Shown: positions 6,672-12,621 of the stretch, in pieces
Layout of the letters: each line of letters begins with the position of its first letter
Position numbering within the stretch: position 1 is the first letter of the stretch
Assembly (NCBI GenBank): GCA_005882055.1
Contig: VBGQ01000186.1
Coordinates: 1-12,621 of the forward strand
Reading direction: 5' to 3'
DNA length: 12,621 bases
Origin: Chloroflexota bacterium
GTDB lineage: Bacteria; Chloroflexota; Limnocylindria; QHBO01
Translations under genes and position numbers: made by a program
The notes under the pieces: generated by a model
The model's input: the letters and a program-made list of their open reading frames with translations, nothing else
Database searches by the model: none
What the model was told of the DNA's origin: nothing

Positions 6672-7326
6672 ACCGCTTTTTCGCCCGGATTGGGTCGTCG
6701 ACAACCTGGACGTCATTGGCCAGCGGCTGGGAGAGCACGTCGGCATGACGGCCACCGCGGTGATAGTCGGCTTCCTCATCTCCTTCGCACTGGCGCTCCT
6801 CATTCGGCGCCGGCGCACACTGACCACCGCTGTCATCGGTACCGCCGGAATCCTGTACGCGATCCCCAGCCTCGCCCTATTCGCCTTCCTGATCCCATTC
6901 ACCGGCATCAGCTTCGTGACCGCAGAGATCGCCCTGGTCAGCTACACGCTGCTGATCCTCGTGCGCAACATCCTGCTCGGTCTCGACAGCGTGCCGGCAG
7001 AGGTCCTCGAGGCAGCCGATGGCATGGGATACACCGCTCGCCAGCGCCTGTGGCGCGTCGAGCTGCCGATCGCGCTGCCCATCGTGGTCGCAGGCCTGCG
7101 CATCGCGACGGTGACCACCGTTGGGCTGGTGTCGGTCACCGCGCTGATTGGGCAGGGCGGGCTCGGCTACCTCATCGTGGTGGTCGGCATCAACGGGTTC
7201 TTCCCGACCGCCACCTACGTCGGCGCGCTGCTGTCGGTGGCACTCGCGGTGGCCGCAGACGCGCTGCTGCTGGGCGCCCAGAGCCGCCTCACGCCCTGGT
7301 CGCGCGCACGATCGGCGACGACGTGA
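6658..7326 (+). CDS. Osmoprotectant ABC transporter permease (OpuCB/YehW-like)
   Basis: This 222-aa inner-membrane permease has about five or six hydrophobic helices. The BPD_transp-type EAA loop reads EVLEAADGMGYTARQRLWRV followed by ELPIALPIVVAGLR at about residues 117-150, where the ATPase docks. The motif ILYAIPSLALFAFLIPFTGI and the later LIGQGGLGYLI are typical of glycine betaine/choline permeases of the OpuC and OsmF (Yeh) type. It would pair with the second permease as a heterodimer for import of a compatible solute. It follows the ATPase with a 14-base overlap, and its own TGA overlaps the next gene's GTG (GTGA at 7323-7326). Substrate is inferred from the family, not visible. Confidence 0.92.
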   Translation: MPPGEPLFRPDWVVDNLDVIGQRLGEHVGMTATAVIVGFLISFALALLIRRRRTLTTAVIGTAGILYAIPSLALFAFLIPFTGISFVTAEIALVSYTLLILVRNILLGLDSVPAEVLEAADGMGYTARQRLWRVELPIALPIVVAGLRIATVTTVGLVSVTALIGQGGLGYLIVVVGINGFFPTATYVGALLSVALAVAADALLLGAQSRLTPWSRARSATT

Positions 7327-8033
7327 CCCTCATCGACGAGGTCGCCGCGTGGCTGAGCGACCCCGCGCACTGGACGGGACCCGACGGCATGCTGCCGCGC
7401 CTTCTCGAGCACCTCGAGCTCTCCGGTTTCTGCATGGCGTTGGCGATCGTCATCGCCCTCCCGATCGGCCTCTGGATCGGCCACACCGGGCGTGGCGCGG
7501 CCCTTGCCATCCGCGCGGCGAACATCGGTCAGGCGCTCCCGACGCTGGGGGTCATCGGCATCGTGTGGCCACTCACCGCGAACATCGAGCCGTACGGCTT
7601 CGACCTCATCCCCAGCGTCGTGGCCCTCACCGCCCTCGCCATCCCGCCCATCGTCACCAACACGTTCGCCGGGCTGCGCCAGGTTGACCCCGAGGCGATC
7701 GAGGCCGGGCGCGGGATGGGCATGCGCGAGCTGCAGCTCCTGCGCCTGGTGGAGGTACCGCTGGCATTGCCCTCGATCCTCGCGGGCTTGCGCATCTCCG
7801 CGGTGCAGGTGGTGGCGACCGCGACCCTCGCTGCGGTCCTTGGCGCAGGCGGACTGGGGCGCCTGATCATCGATGGGATCGCGCAGCAGGACGACGCGCA
7901 GCTCTTCGTGGGCGCGCTGCTGGTCGCCGTTCTGGCGATCGCCACGGAGCTGGGCTTCGCCGCGCTGCAGCGGGTCGCAGCGTCGCCGGGCCTTCGGGCG
8001 CGGCCCGCGCGCGAGTCGGCCGCCGACGCCTGA
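7323..8033 (+). CDS. Osmoprotectant ABC transporter permease (OpuCD/YehY-like), second subunit
   Basis: The same frame is open far upstream (back to 6690), but homology begins with VTLIDEVAAWLSDPAHW. The GTG at 7323-7325 overlaps the previous stop, so I place the start there, giving 236 aa. Permease features follow: RLLEHLELSGFCMALAIVIALPIG, GQALPTLGVIGIVW, then the EAA loop with EAIEAGRGMGMRELQLLRLV and EVPLALPSILAGLR, and AVLGAGGLGRLI near the C-terminus. It is the likely heterodimer partner of the upstream permease. The last 25 residues are Ala/Arg-rich and probably cytoplasmic. The stop is 120 bases before the substrate-binding protein start. Confidence 0.92.
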   Translation: MTLIDEVAAWLSDPAHWTGPDGMLPRLLEHLELSGFCMALAIVIALPIGLWIGHTGRGAALAIRAANIGQALPTLGVIGIVWPLTANIEPYGFDLIPSVVALTALAIPPIVTNTFAGLRQVDPEAIEAGRGMGMRELQLLRLVEVPLALPSILAGLRISAVQVVATATLAAVLGAGGLGRLIIDGIAQQDDAQLFVGALLVAVLAIATELGFAALQRVAASPGLRARPARESAADA

Positions 8034-8086
8034 ATCTCGGCCGTAACCGTCGGCATATTCCTGACATCGGGGCGTCACGGTTCGGC

Positions 8087-8095
8087 TGGTACACT
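8087..8095 (+). promoter_or_regulatory. Candidate extended -10 promoter for the substrate-binding lipoprotein
   Basis: TGG followed by TACACT at 8090-8095 matches an extended -10 element (TG, one base, TANNNT) about 60 bases before the ATG. No good -35 lies at 16-18 bases; CTGACA at 8061-8066 is too far (23-base spacer). Half-sites AACCGT (8045-8050) and ACGGTT (8077-8082) form an inverted repeat just upstream. A separate promoter would allow the binding protein to be made in excess over the membrane subunits. Confidence 0.35.
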
Positions 8096-8141
8096 CCCCG
8101 ACCTATCGCTGCGCATCGCCGCGGCGCATTCCGTATCACAA

Positions 8142-8148
8142 AAGGAGG
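8142..8148 (+). promoter_or_regulatory. Strong Shine-Dalgarno site of the binding lipoprotein
   Basis: AAGGAGG sits five bases before the ATG at 8154. It is the strongest ribosome binding site seen in the window, consistent with high expression of the binding protein. Confidence 0.85.
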
Positions 8149-8153
8149 ACCCA

Positions 8154-9080
8154 ATGCGGAGGTTCCGCATGCTCGCCCTTGGGGCGTCGGTGCTCGCGCT
8201 GGTGCTCAGCGCGTGCTCGACGGGAGGGGGCAGCAGCTCCAGTGCATCGGCCAGCAAGCCAAAGGTCATCATCGGCTCAGCCAACTTCTACGAGTCCGCC
8301 CTGGTGGGTGAGATCTATGCGCAGGCCCTCGAAGCGAAGGGCTTCACGGTCGACCGCAAGTTCAACTTCGGCACCCGCGCGCTGACGAACGCCGCCCTCA
8401 AAAGCGGGCAGCTCAACCTGATGCCCGAGTACATCGGCTCCGACGCATCGACCCTGAAGGCGACAGCCACCGGCGATCCCCAGGCAACGTTCGCCGCGCT
8501 GAAGGCGGTGCTCGACCCGCTCGGGCTCACCGCCCTCAACTTCGCGCCAGGGGCGGACCAGAACGGCTTCGCCGTTCGCAAGGAGACCGCCGACCAGTTC
8601 TCGCTGAAGACGCTCAGCGACGCGGCCAAGGTCGCGAACCAGCTGAAGTGGGGGCTGCCCCCCGAGTGCAGCACCAACGCCTCCTGCGGCAAGGCGCTGA
8701 AGGATGCCTACGGGATCGACATCATGGCCTCCGGCTTCCAATGGGTGAAGCTCGCCCCATGCAGCGCGGCCATGGCGACCGCCCTGAACAGCAAGAAGGT
8801 GGATGTCGGCGAGCTGTGCACGACCCAGCCCGACATCGCGCGCTTCAACTTCGCGCTGTTGCAGGATGACAAGCAATCCCAGGGCGCCGACAACATGGTG
8901 CCGGTGCTGCGCAAGGACCTCCTGGCCGCGGGCGGATCGACGCTGAGTGACACGCTCAACGCCATCTCGGCCAAGCTGACAACTGACGCGCTCACCCAGA
9001 TGGGTGTCAAAGTGGACGTCAACAAGGACAACCCGGCAACCGTGGCGAAGCAGTTCCTGCAGGACAACGGCCTGATCTAG
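8154..9080 (+). CDS. Osmoprotectant ABC transporter substrate-binding lipoprotein (OpuCC/OsmF-like)
   Basis: This 308-aa exported lipoprotein has a short Arg-rich start, a hydrophobic core and a lipobox LSAC with the lipidated Cys at residue 21, then a Gly/Ser linker. The mature part begins with KVIIGSANFYESALVGEIY and continues NFGTRALTNAALKSGQ and LNLMPEYIGS, the pattern of the OpuAC/ProX/OsmX family (GSKNF, then YPEYTG-like). It would capture glycine betaine, choline, carnitine or a similar quaternary ammonium compound outside the cell and deliver it to the two permeases. Cysteines near residues 166 and 172 (ECSTNASC) and two more (APCSAAM, GELC) may form disulfides. The gene is complete, has a strong ribosome binding site and is followed by a hairpin terminator. 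Ligand specificity cannot be read from the sequence by eye. Confidence 0.93.
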   Translation: MRRFRMLALGASVLALVLSACSTGGGSSSSASASKPKVIIGSANFYESALVGEIYAQALEAKGFTVDRKFNFGTRALTNAALKSGQLNLMPEYIGSDASTLKATATGDPQATFAALKAVLDPLGLTALNFAPGADQNGFAVRKETADQFSLKTLSDAAKVANQLKWGLPPECSTNASCGKALKDAYGIDIMASGFQWVKLAPCSAAMATALNSKKVDVGELCTTQPDIARFNFALLQDDKQSQGADNMVPVLRKDLLAAGGSTLSDTLNAISAKLTTDALTQMGVKVDVNKDNPATVAKQFLQDNGLI

Positions 9081-9100
9081 TCCCAGGGATTGATCGACCG

Positions 9101-9135
9101 ATAGGGCGGGCGCCCGGCGCGGGCCCCCGCCCTAT
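9101..9135 (+). terminator. Nested GC-rich hairpin after the transporter operon
   Basis: ATAGGGCGGG (9101-9110) pairs perfectly with CCCGCCCTAT (9126-9135). The loop holds a second stem, GCCCG with CGGGC (9112-9116 and 9120-9124). Only a weak T run follows (TGCTTT). It begins 20 bases after the binding-protein stop, so an intrinsic terminator or 3'-end-protecting structure is likely. It also argues against the ATG at 9134 as a start for the next gene. Confidence 0.65.
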
Positions 9136-9151
9136 GCTTTCGGGCGCACCG

Positions 9152-9663
9152 ATGTCCGACTACCTCGACCTCGCCGACTGGCGGCGCCGCGTCGCCGCCC
9201 TGTACGAGTCGCGCCGCTCCGACCCGCGACCCGAGCCCGAACCCCTTCTCGCGTTCCGGGCGGCGCGGGACCGCCTCTTCATCGAGCATCCGTCGTCACC
9301 GGTTCCCACGGCCGAGCGGAAGGGCTTCGCTGGCGTTCCCTACTGGCGGTGCGGTTCGCGATCGACGGGACCGACTGCCGCCTCGCCGTCTACTGGCTGA
9401 ACGACTACGCGGGCGGAATCTTCATCCCCTTCCGCGACGCCACCAGCGGCGCGGAGTCCTACGGCGCGGGCCGCTACGTGTGGGACTCCGCCAAGGGCGC
9501 AGACCTGGGCACATCGGGCGACGAGCTCATCATCGACTTCAACTACGCCTACCACCCCTCCTGCGTCTACGACCCGCGCTGGAGCTGTCCGCTGGCGCCC
9601 GTCGAGAACCGCCTTACGGTGCCGATCCGCGCGGGTGAGCGGCTCGGCGAAGGCCACCCGTGA
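9152..9663 (+). pseudogene. DUF1684 family protein, broken by internal deletion and frameshift
   Basis: The first half, from ATG 9152, reads MSDYLDLADWRRRVAALYES, then RAARDRLFIEHPSSPV and ERKGFAGVPYW (residue 65), matching the start of DUF1684 proteins. The frame then goes wrong and stops at 9400. Family sequence resumes in a different frame at about 9349 with VRFAIDGTDCRLAVYWLNDY, IFIPFRDATSGAESYGAGRY, IIDFNYAYHPSCVYDPRWSCP and LAPVENRLTVPIRAGER, ending at 9661-9663. Members normally have about 35-40 residues between these points (a YDPA-type segment and a beta strand). A deletion of 3k+1 bases, around 110-115, near 9344-9349 explains this. The family's biochemical role is unknown. The TGA overlaps the GTG of the zinc-ribbon gene. 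The assignment is by remembered family motifs. Confidence 0.8.
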
Positions 9664-10130
9664 AGGCACCCGCGGCGGTTGATCCCCGCCCGGCGCGGCA
9701 CTGCTACAAGTGCGGCCGCGAGATCGGCCCCGACGAGTCGATCTGCGAGGTCTGCAATCGGGCGGGGATGGCGACGCCATCGGCGACGCAGTACCACGGC
9801 ACCATCGTGGTCGCCATCGTGGCCGGCGTGGCGCTGCTGGCCGTAGCCGCCAGCCTGGCCATGCGTGGCATCGGTCCGTTCCGGGCGGACGTGGTGGGCT
9901 TCGAGGTCAATCAGCAAGGCGCGGTGCTCGCAACGGCTCGGGTCACCAACGAGGGCACCCGGGCAGGGCGCGCGAAGTGCCAGTTCACCGCGCGTGACGC
10001 CGCAGGCGGCGAGCTGGGCGCGGTGTCCACGGTTTCCACCCAGGCCACGCCCGGCGCCGCGGTGCTCGTTCCCGCCGTCATTCCAGGCGCTGGAGGGCAG
10101 GCGGCATCCGTGACGGTCAGCTGCCAGTGA
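9660..10130 (+). CDS. Zinc-ribbon protein with one membrane helix and an extracytoplasmic beta domain
   Basis: This 156-aa protein starts at a GTG that overlaps the upstream stop (GTGA). Residues 15-32 form a small zinc ribbon with CYKC and CEVC, a CxxC-x10-CxxC arrangement. A hydrophobic helix at about residues 48-68 (IVVAIVAGVALLAVAASLAM) follows. The C-terminal 85 residues look like a beta sandwich (VLATARVTNEGTRAGRAKCQF, then VPAVIPGAGG) similar to FxLYD-type domains, probably outside the membrane. This layout resembles small envelope proteins of unknown function with a cytoplasmic zinc ribbon. Overlap with the DUF1684 gene suggests co-expression. No enzymatic motif is seen and no function is assigned. 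Confidence 0.75.
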   Translation: MKAPAAVDPRPARHCYKCGREIGPDESICEVCNRAGMATPSATQYHGTIVVAIVAGVALLAVAASLAMRGIGPFRADVVGFEVNQQGAVLATARVTNEGTRAGRAKCQFTARDAAGGELGAVSTVSTQATPGAAVLVPAVIPGAGGQAASVTVSCQ

Positions 10131-10136
10131 GGCGCG

Positions 10137-10700
10137 TCACAGGTAGACGATGACCGTGATCACCCCGCGCGACAGCGGTTCGTCGCTGATCAAGGCCCAG
10201 GCCTGCGGGGTGAGATCCGCGACGCGCTGGTCCGCGGTCCCCCAGTAGCAGTCACAGTAGTCGACCACCGGCAGCGTGGCGCAGCGGGTGGCGCACACCG
10301 TGACCAGGGCGTTCACCTGTCCGGTGTACCGGCCGCCGAGCGGTCCGGGCAGGGCAACGGCGGCCTGACCGAAGAAGCCGCTCGTTCCGGCGTAATTGGT
10401 GCCCCTGCCACGCACCTGCGGGCGAGAGACCGGCGTGGAAGGCGCGGATCGCACGCTCGCAGCGGTCCGCGATGGGGCCGTCGCGCCTGTCTTCGCGGGG
10501 ACTGTCGTCCGGGTCCGGTGCCGGTTGGCTGGCAACAGCAGCTCAACGTCGGCGGTTCCCGGTGCTATGAGGCCAGAGGTGAGGGGGATGTCGATGGTGG
10601 GCACGATGGTGACCGTGCCGGCTGCAGCCACGACGGACGCGACGACGAGCGCGGCAAGGGCGAGGAGCAGGGCGACCAGCACCCCTCTTGGGTGTCGCAA
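10137..10700 (-). CDS. Exported RlpA-like double-psi beta-barrel protein
   Basis: The 187-aa protein has an N-terminal hydrophobic export segment (GVLVALLLALAALVVASVVAAAG, residues 6-28), a Pro/Thr/Arg-rich linker to about residue 105, and a C-terminal domain. That domain has SGFFGQAAVALP, NALVTVCATRCATLPVVDYC, a DCYWG turn, VADLTPQAWALI and GVITVIVYL, which together fit the barwin/expansin/RlpA double-psi beta-barrel with its D-C-x-C and DL-S/T-x-x-A motifs. Paired cysteines suggest disulfides outside the cell. RlpA relatives bind or cleave peptidoglycan glycan strands; activity here is unproven. The start is TTG at 10698-10700, supported by GGAGA six bases upstream; no ATG fits the signal sequence. 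It converges with the zinc-ribbon gene, with six bases between stops. Confidence 0.75.
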   Translation of the reverse strand: MRHPRGVLVALLLALAALVVASVVAAAGTVTIVPTIDIPLTSGLIAPGTADVELLLPANRHRTRTTVPAKTGATAPSRTAASVRSAPSTPVSRPQVRGRGTNYAGTSGFFGQAAVALPGPLGGRYTGQVNALVTVCATRCATLPVVDYCDCYWGTADQRVADLTPQAWALISDEPLSRGVITVIVYL

Positions 10701-10776
10701 TGGGTTCTCCGGGTGCGGATTCCAGCGGCTCTGCGCTCGGCGCCGGCAGGACGCTGCCGGCGGCGCGGCCTCGGAT

Positions 10777-10870
10777 GTGACCGGGTTCGGTCACGGCAGC
10801 CGACCAGGTGTGGTCAGGACTTACGCCGAAAGTACCGTGCCATGCGTGGGACCATCGGTCAAACGTTGAC
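10777..10870. promoter_or_regulatory. Cluster of three short inverted repeats between divergent genes
   Basis: The 237-base region between the RlpA-like gene and the plus-strand DNA-binding gene contains three inverted repeats: GTGACCG-4-CGGTCAC (10777-10794), GACCA-4-TGGTC (10802-10815) and GTCAA-3-TTGAC (10858-10870). They share a GGTC/GACC core, and GGTCAA recurs at 10904-10909. They could be sites for a regulator, perhaps the neighbouring ribbon-helix-helix-like protein itself; this is inference from symmetry. I see no gene in this interval. Confidence 0.35.
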
Positions 10871-10925
10871 GGCGGACACCACCGTCATTTCCGCGGCGAC
10901 GCTGGTCAACCGCGTGGGTCGCGGC

Positions 10926-10931
10926 TAGAGT
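10926..10931 (+). promoter_or_regulatory. Candidate -10 element for leaderless transcription
   Basis: TAGAGT fits TANNNT and ends six bases before the ATG at 10938. Transcription starting 7 bases downstream of it would begin at the ATG itself. No Shine-Dalgarno sequence is present upstream, which agrees with a leaderless mRNA, common in actinobacteria and related high-GC groups. The -35 region is poor. Confidence 0.4.
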
Positions 10932-10937
10932 TCGCGA

Positions 10938-11735
10938 ATGGCCAACGAACGAGGCGGAGATCGCCGCCAGGGGCGTCCAGGCGGGGGCGGCCACCGCGAC
11001 TTCCGGCCGCGTCGAAGCGGCCCGCCGCGTCCCGGCGGGCAGCGCACCGGGCCTCCCCGCGGCGGCTTCGGCGACGAAGGTCACCGGGACTTCGTACCGC
11101 GCCAGTCGCGCGCTCCGTATCCCCCGCGACCGGTCGGCTACGCTCCACGCAGCGCGCCCGACGAGGGCGGGATGGCGATCCGGGTCGATCCCCGCCGCCT
11201 GACGTTGCTCAAGGAGCTGGCAGCCGCCGAAGGCCTGCGACCTGGGCAGTTGGTCCAGCGCTGGGTCGAGGAGCGGCTCGACGCGGAGCGTTCCGGACAA
11301 CCCGCGCCGTCCGTCGTCGGACCAGATCCACGCGTCGCCGCGATCGAGGCGACGCTCGCGGCGCTGGCGGCACGCATCGACGAGGTGGCGCAGCGGATGC
11401 AGGCGGCGCCCTCCGAGCCCGCACCGCGCCGTCGTGGCCGGCCCCCGAAGGCGCGAACTGCAGCGACATCCTCCGCCGCCGCGCCACGGTCGCCGACCGC
11501 GGCGAGTTCACGAAACGGCCACGTGGGCCTCCACGACGAGATCATCGCCGTCATCGCCGAGCGCGGACCGTCTACCGCGGCGGAGCTGGCGATCGCGATC
11601 CGCGAGCGCGGGCGCTACCAGCCGCCGCGCTCTTCGAAGCCGCTCGACGCGGCCACGGTCAACAGCCGTGTCTCGAACCCGGTCTATCGCGCACGCTTCC
11701 GCCGCTCCGAGGGCAGGATCGGCCTGGCGGACTAG
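10938..11735 (+). CDS. Predicted DNA-binding protein: RG-rich repeat, RHH-like segment, AT-hook, C-terminal winged helix
   Basis: This 265-aa protein is composite. Residues 1-75 are Gly/Arg/Pro-rich and contain a 30-residue repeat: GHRDFRPRRS at 18-27 and GHRDFVPRQS at 48-57, each followed by an R-S/T-GPPR or related segment. Residues 79-116 (MAIRVDPRRLTLLKELAAAE, then LRPGQLVQRWVEERLDAE) resemble a ribbon-helix-helix (CopG/Arc) unit. A helical stretch at about 130-153 may be a coiled coil. RRRGRPPKA near 164-172 is an AT-hook. Residues 198-265 (LHDEIIAVIAERGPSTAAEL, then IRERGRYQPP, ATVNSRVSNPVYRARF) look like a HARE-HTH-type winged helix. The parts suggest a nucleoid-associated or regulatory protein. 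I do not recognise the whole architecture. The gene is alone on this strand, possibly leaderless. Confidence 0.75.
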   Translation: MANERGGDRRQGRPGGGGHRDFRPRRSGPPRPGGQRTGPPRGGFGDEGHRDFVPRQSRAPYPPRPVGYAPRSAPDEGGMAIRVDPRRLTLLKELAAAEGLRPGQLVQRWVEERLDAERSGQPAPSVVGPDPRVAAIEATLAALAARIDEVAQRMQAAPSEPAPRRRGRPPKARTAATSSAAAPRSPTAASSRNGHVGLHDEIIAVIAERGPSTAAELAIAIRERGRYQPPRSSKPLDAATVNSRVSNPVYRARFRRSEGRIGLAD

Positions 11736-11793
11736 GTCGCCGGCGTCGCGCTCGTCAGCCGGCGCCAAGCCCGCCGGCATCGGTCTGGCCCGC

Positions 11794-11997
11794 TCAGTCC
11801 TCGAGGACGAAGGTGACCAGGATGTTGGCCTGGAACTCCAGGCTTCCGTCGCGGCCAACGTTGACGCGCTGTTCCTTGACCCAGGCGCCTCGGACACCGC
11901 GCAGCGTCTTGGTGGCGCGTTCCATCCCCTGCCGGACGGCATCCTCGAAGGAATCGCCGGAGGTGCAGGACAGCTCGGTGACGCGGGCAACGGACAT
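11794..11997 (-). CDS. Dodecin, flavin-binding protein
   Basis: The 67-aa protein (MSVARVTELSCTSGDSFEDA at the start) fits the dodecin family: a small beta-alpha-beta-beta unit assembling into hollow dodecamers that bind riboflavin, FMN or FAD and protect against free flavin photochemistry. Characteristic residues are in GVRGAWVKEQRVNV (Trp and Gln stack on the isoalloxazine rings) and the ending NILVTFVLED. The frame is open to a GTG at 12012, but the ATG at 11995-11997 is better: GGGAGG lies five bases upstream and family homology starts there. It sits between the converging DNA-binding gene and the PHP gene upstream on its own strand, with a 72-base gap from the latter. Confidence 0.93.
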   Translation of the reverse strand: MSVARVTELSCTSGDSFEDAVRQGMERATKTLRGVRGAWVKEQRVNVGRDGSLEFQANILVTFVLED

Positions 11998-12069
11998 GGA
12001 GACCTCCCACACGGTGCAATCTGCGGTCCAGCCAGTATGGGCCGATGGCGGCGGCCTGGCCAGAGGCCC

Positions 12070-12621
12070 TCAGCCCGCGGCCGCCTTGTGCGAATGGCTC
12101 CAGGCGAGCACCTCGTCCACCTCCGCGGCGTTCACCACTGAGCCGATCTGAACGCCGCATAGGAATGCGCGCTCGCAGCCGTTCGGCAGCCAGGCCAGCT
12201 GACCGGGCGCATGAGCGTCCGAGTCGATGGTGAACCGGCATCCAGCCTCCACTGCGAGTCGCAGCAGGCGTTTGGGAGGGTCGAGGCGCTCGGGGCGGCT
12301 GTTGATCTCGATCGCCTTGTCGAAACTCTTGGCGGCGGCGAAGACGATCTCGGCGTCGAAATCGGACGGCGGGCGGCGTCGCTTTCCGGCGGTCATGCGA
12401 CCCGTGACGTGCCCGAGGATGTCGAGTTGCGGGTTCGCGAGCGCCGTGACCAGGCGGCGTGTCATCAGCCGGCCCTCCATGCGCAGCTCGGAGTGGACGC
12501 TTCCGACCACGAGGTCGAGCCGCTCCAGCAGCTCCTCTTCCTGGTCGAGGGATCCGTCGGGCAGGATGTCGACCTCGATCCCGGTCAGGATCCGGAACGG
12601 CGCCAGCTCCACGTTCAGGTC
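12070..12621 (-). CDS. PHP-domain phosphoesterase, PolX-like C-terminal part, cut by window edge
   Basis: The open frame enters from the right edge, so 183 C-terminal residues are visible and the N-terminus is missing. Motifs of the polymerase and histidinol phosphatase (PHP) fold are clear: FRILTGIEVDILPDGSL (metal-binding Glu), VVGSVHSELR, a DILGHVTGR histidine, IEINSRPERLDPP, and the closing TIDSDAHAPGQL with the Asp-x-His metal ligands. The spacing and wording match the PHP domain at the C-terminus of family X DNA polymerases (PolX), where it provides 3'-5' exonuclease or phosphatase activity in base-excision repair. A stand-alone PHP hydrolase is equally compatible until the upstream part is seen. 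The only Met-coding candidate inside the window (GTG at 12612) is not a start, since homology continues upstream of it. Confidence 0.88.
   Translation of the reverse strand, partial: DLNVELAPFRILTGIEVDILPDGSLDQEEELLERLDLVVGSVHSELRMEGRLMTRRLVTALANPQLDILGHVTGRMTAGKRRRPPSDFDAEIVFAAAKSFDKAIEINSRPERLDPPKRLLRLAVEAGCRFTIDSDAHAPGQLAWLPNGCERAFLCGVQIGSVVNAAEVDEVLAWSHSHKAAAG

Noticed and set aside
6690..7322. A long open frame upstream of the second permease, continuous with it back to 6690
   Set aside because: It overlaps the well-conserved first permease in another frame, its translation is Arg/His/Ala-rich with no homology, and the permease starts naturally at the GTG overlapping the previous stop.
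9134..9136. ATG at 9134 as start of the DUF1684 gene
   Set aside because: It falls inside the terminator stem; the ATG at 9152 begins exactly where family-like sequence starts.
10113..10157. ACGGTCA and TGACCGT as a shared terminator hairpin between converging genes
   Set aside because: Only 7 paired bases with a loop of about 31, both arms inside coding sequence and no T tract.
11736..11793. GCCGGC repeats between the DNA-binding gene and dodecin as a bidirectional terminator
   Set aside because: GCCGGC is self-complementary and frequent in such GC-rich sequence; no continuous stem with a T tract is visible.
10808..12151. A 447-codon open frame on the plus strand
   Set aside because: It crosses the intergenic region, the DNA-binding gene and dodecin in the wrong frame and is dominated by Arg, Pro and Ala, so it is a shadow of high-GC genes.

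Overview
The window is a GC-rich (roughly 68-70% by eye), densely packed bacterial chromosome segment. Genes abut or overlap by 1-14 bases, and GTG and TTG starts occur beside ATG. The mix of genes (OpuC-type transporter, dodecin, DUF1684 protein, PolX-like PHP protein, MeaB with a separate B12-binding mutase subunit) and the codon bias suit a Chloroflexota or actinobacterial lineage, probably from a metagenome-derived genome. No marker gene fixes the taxonomy, so this is inference.

Layout. (1) Bases 1-2794, minus strand: an apparent operon read from right to left: GTP cyclohydrolase I (folE), pterin-4a-carbinolamine dehydratase (frameshifted), the B12-binding small subunit of methylmalonyl-CoA mutase, its GTPase chaperone meaB, and a 3-hydroxyacyl-CoA dehydrogenase that runs off the left edge. 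It joins pterin chemistry to propionate and short-chain acyl-CoA metabolism. (2) Bases 2795-2966: a divergent intergenic region with a perfect 8-2-8 palindrome. (3) Bases 2967-9080, plus strand: a degenerate NERD-like protein, a 689-aa GT-C-like membrane protein, then an OpuC/OsmF-type osmoprotectant ABC importer (ATPase with CBS pair, two permeases, substrate-binding lipoprotein), closed by a hairpin terminator. (4) Bases 9152-10130, plus: a broken DUF1684 gene coupled to a zinc-ribbon, one-TM protein. (5) Bases 10137-10700, minus: an exported RlpA-like double-psi beta-barrel protein. (6) Bases 10938-11735, plus: an unusual DNA-binding protein combining an RG-rich repeat, a ribbon-helix-helix-like segment, an AT-hook and a C-terminal winged helix. 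(7) Bases 11794-12621, minus: dodecin and the C-terminal part of a PHP-family phosphoesterase.

The most notable observation is that three otherwise well-conserved genes are each broken by one indel. The dehydratase carries an 8-bp tandem duplication. The transporter ATPase has lost about 100 bp, including the H-loop. The DUF1684 gene has lost about 110 bp. Both halves of each gene remain well conserved, so the lesions are either very recent or assembly errors. I found no CRISPR array, tRNA, rRNA, insertion sequence or phage gene, and no intergenic stretch longer than 300 bases. I cannot claim a new defence or mobile system here; the RHH/AT-hook/winged-helix protein is the most novel-looking intact gene.
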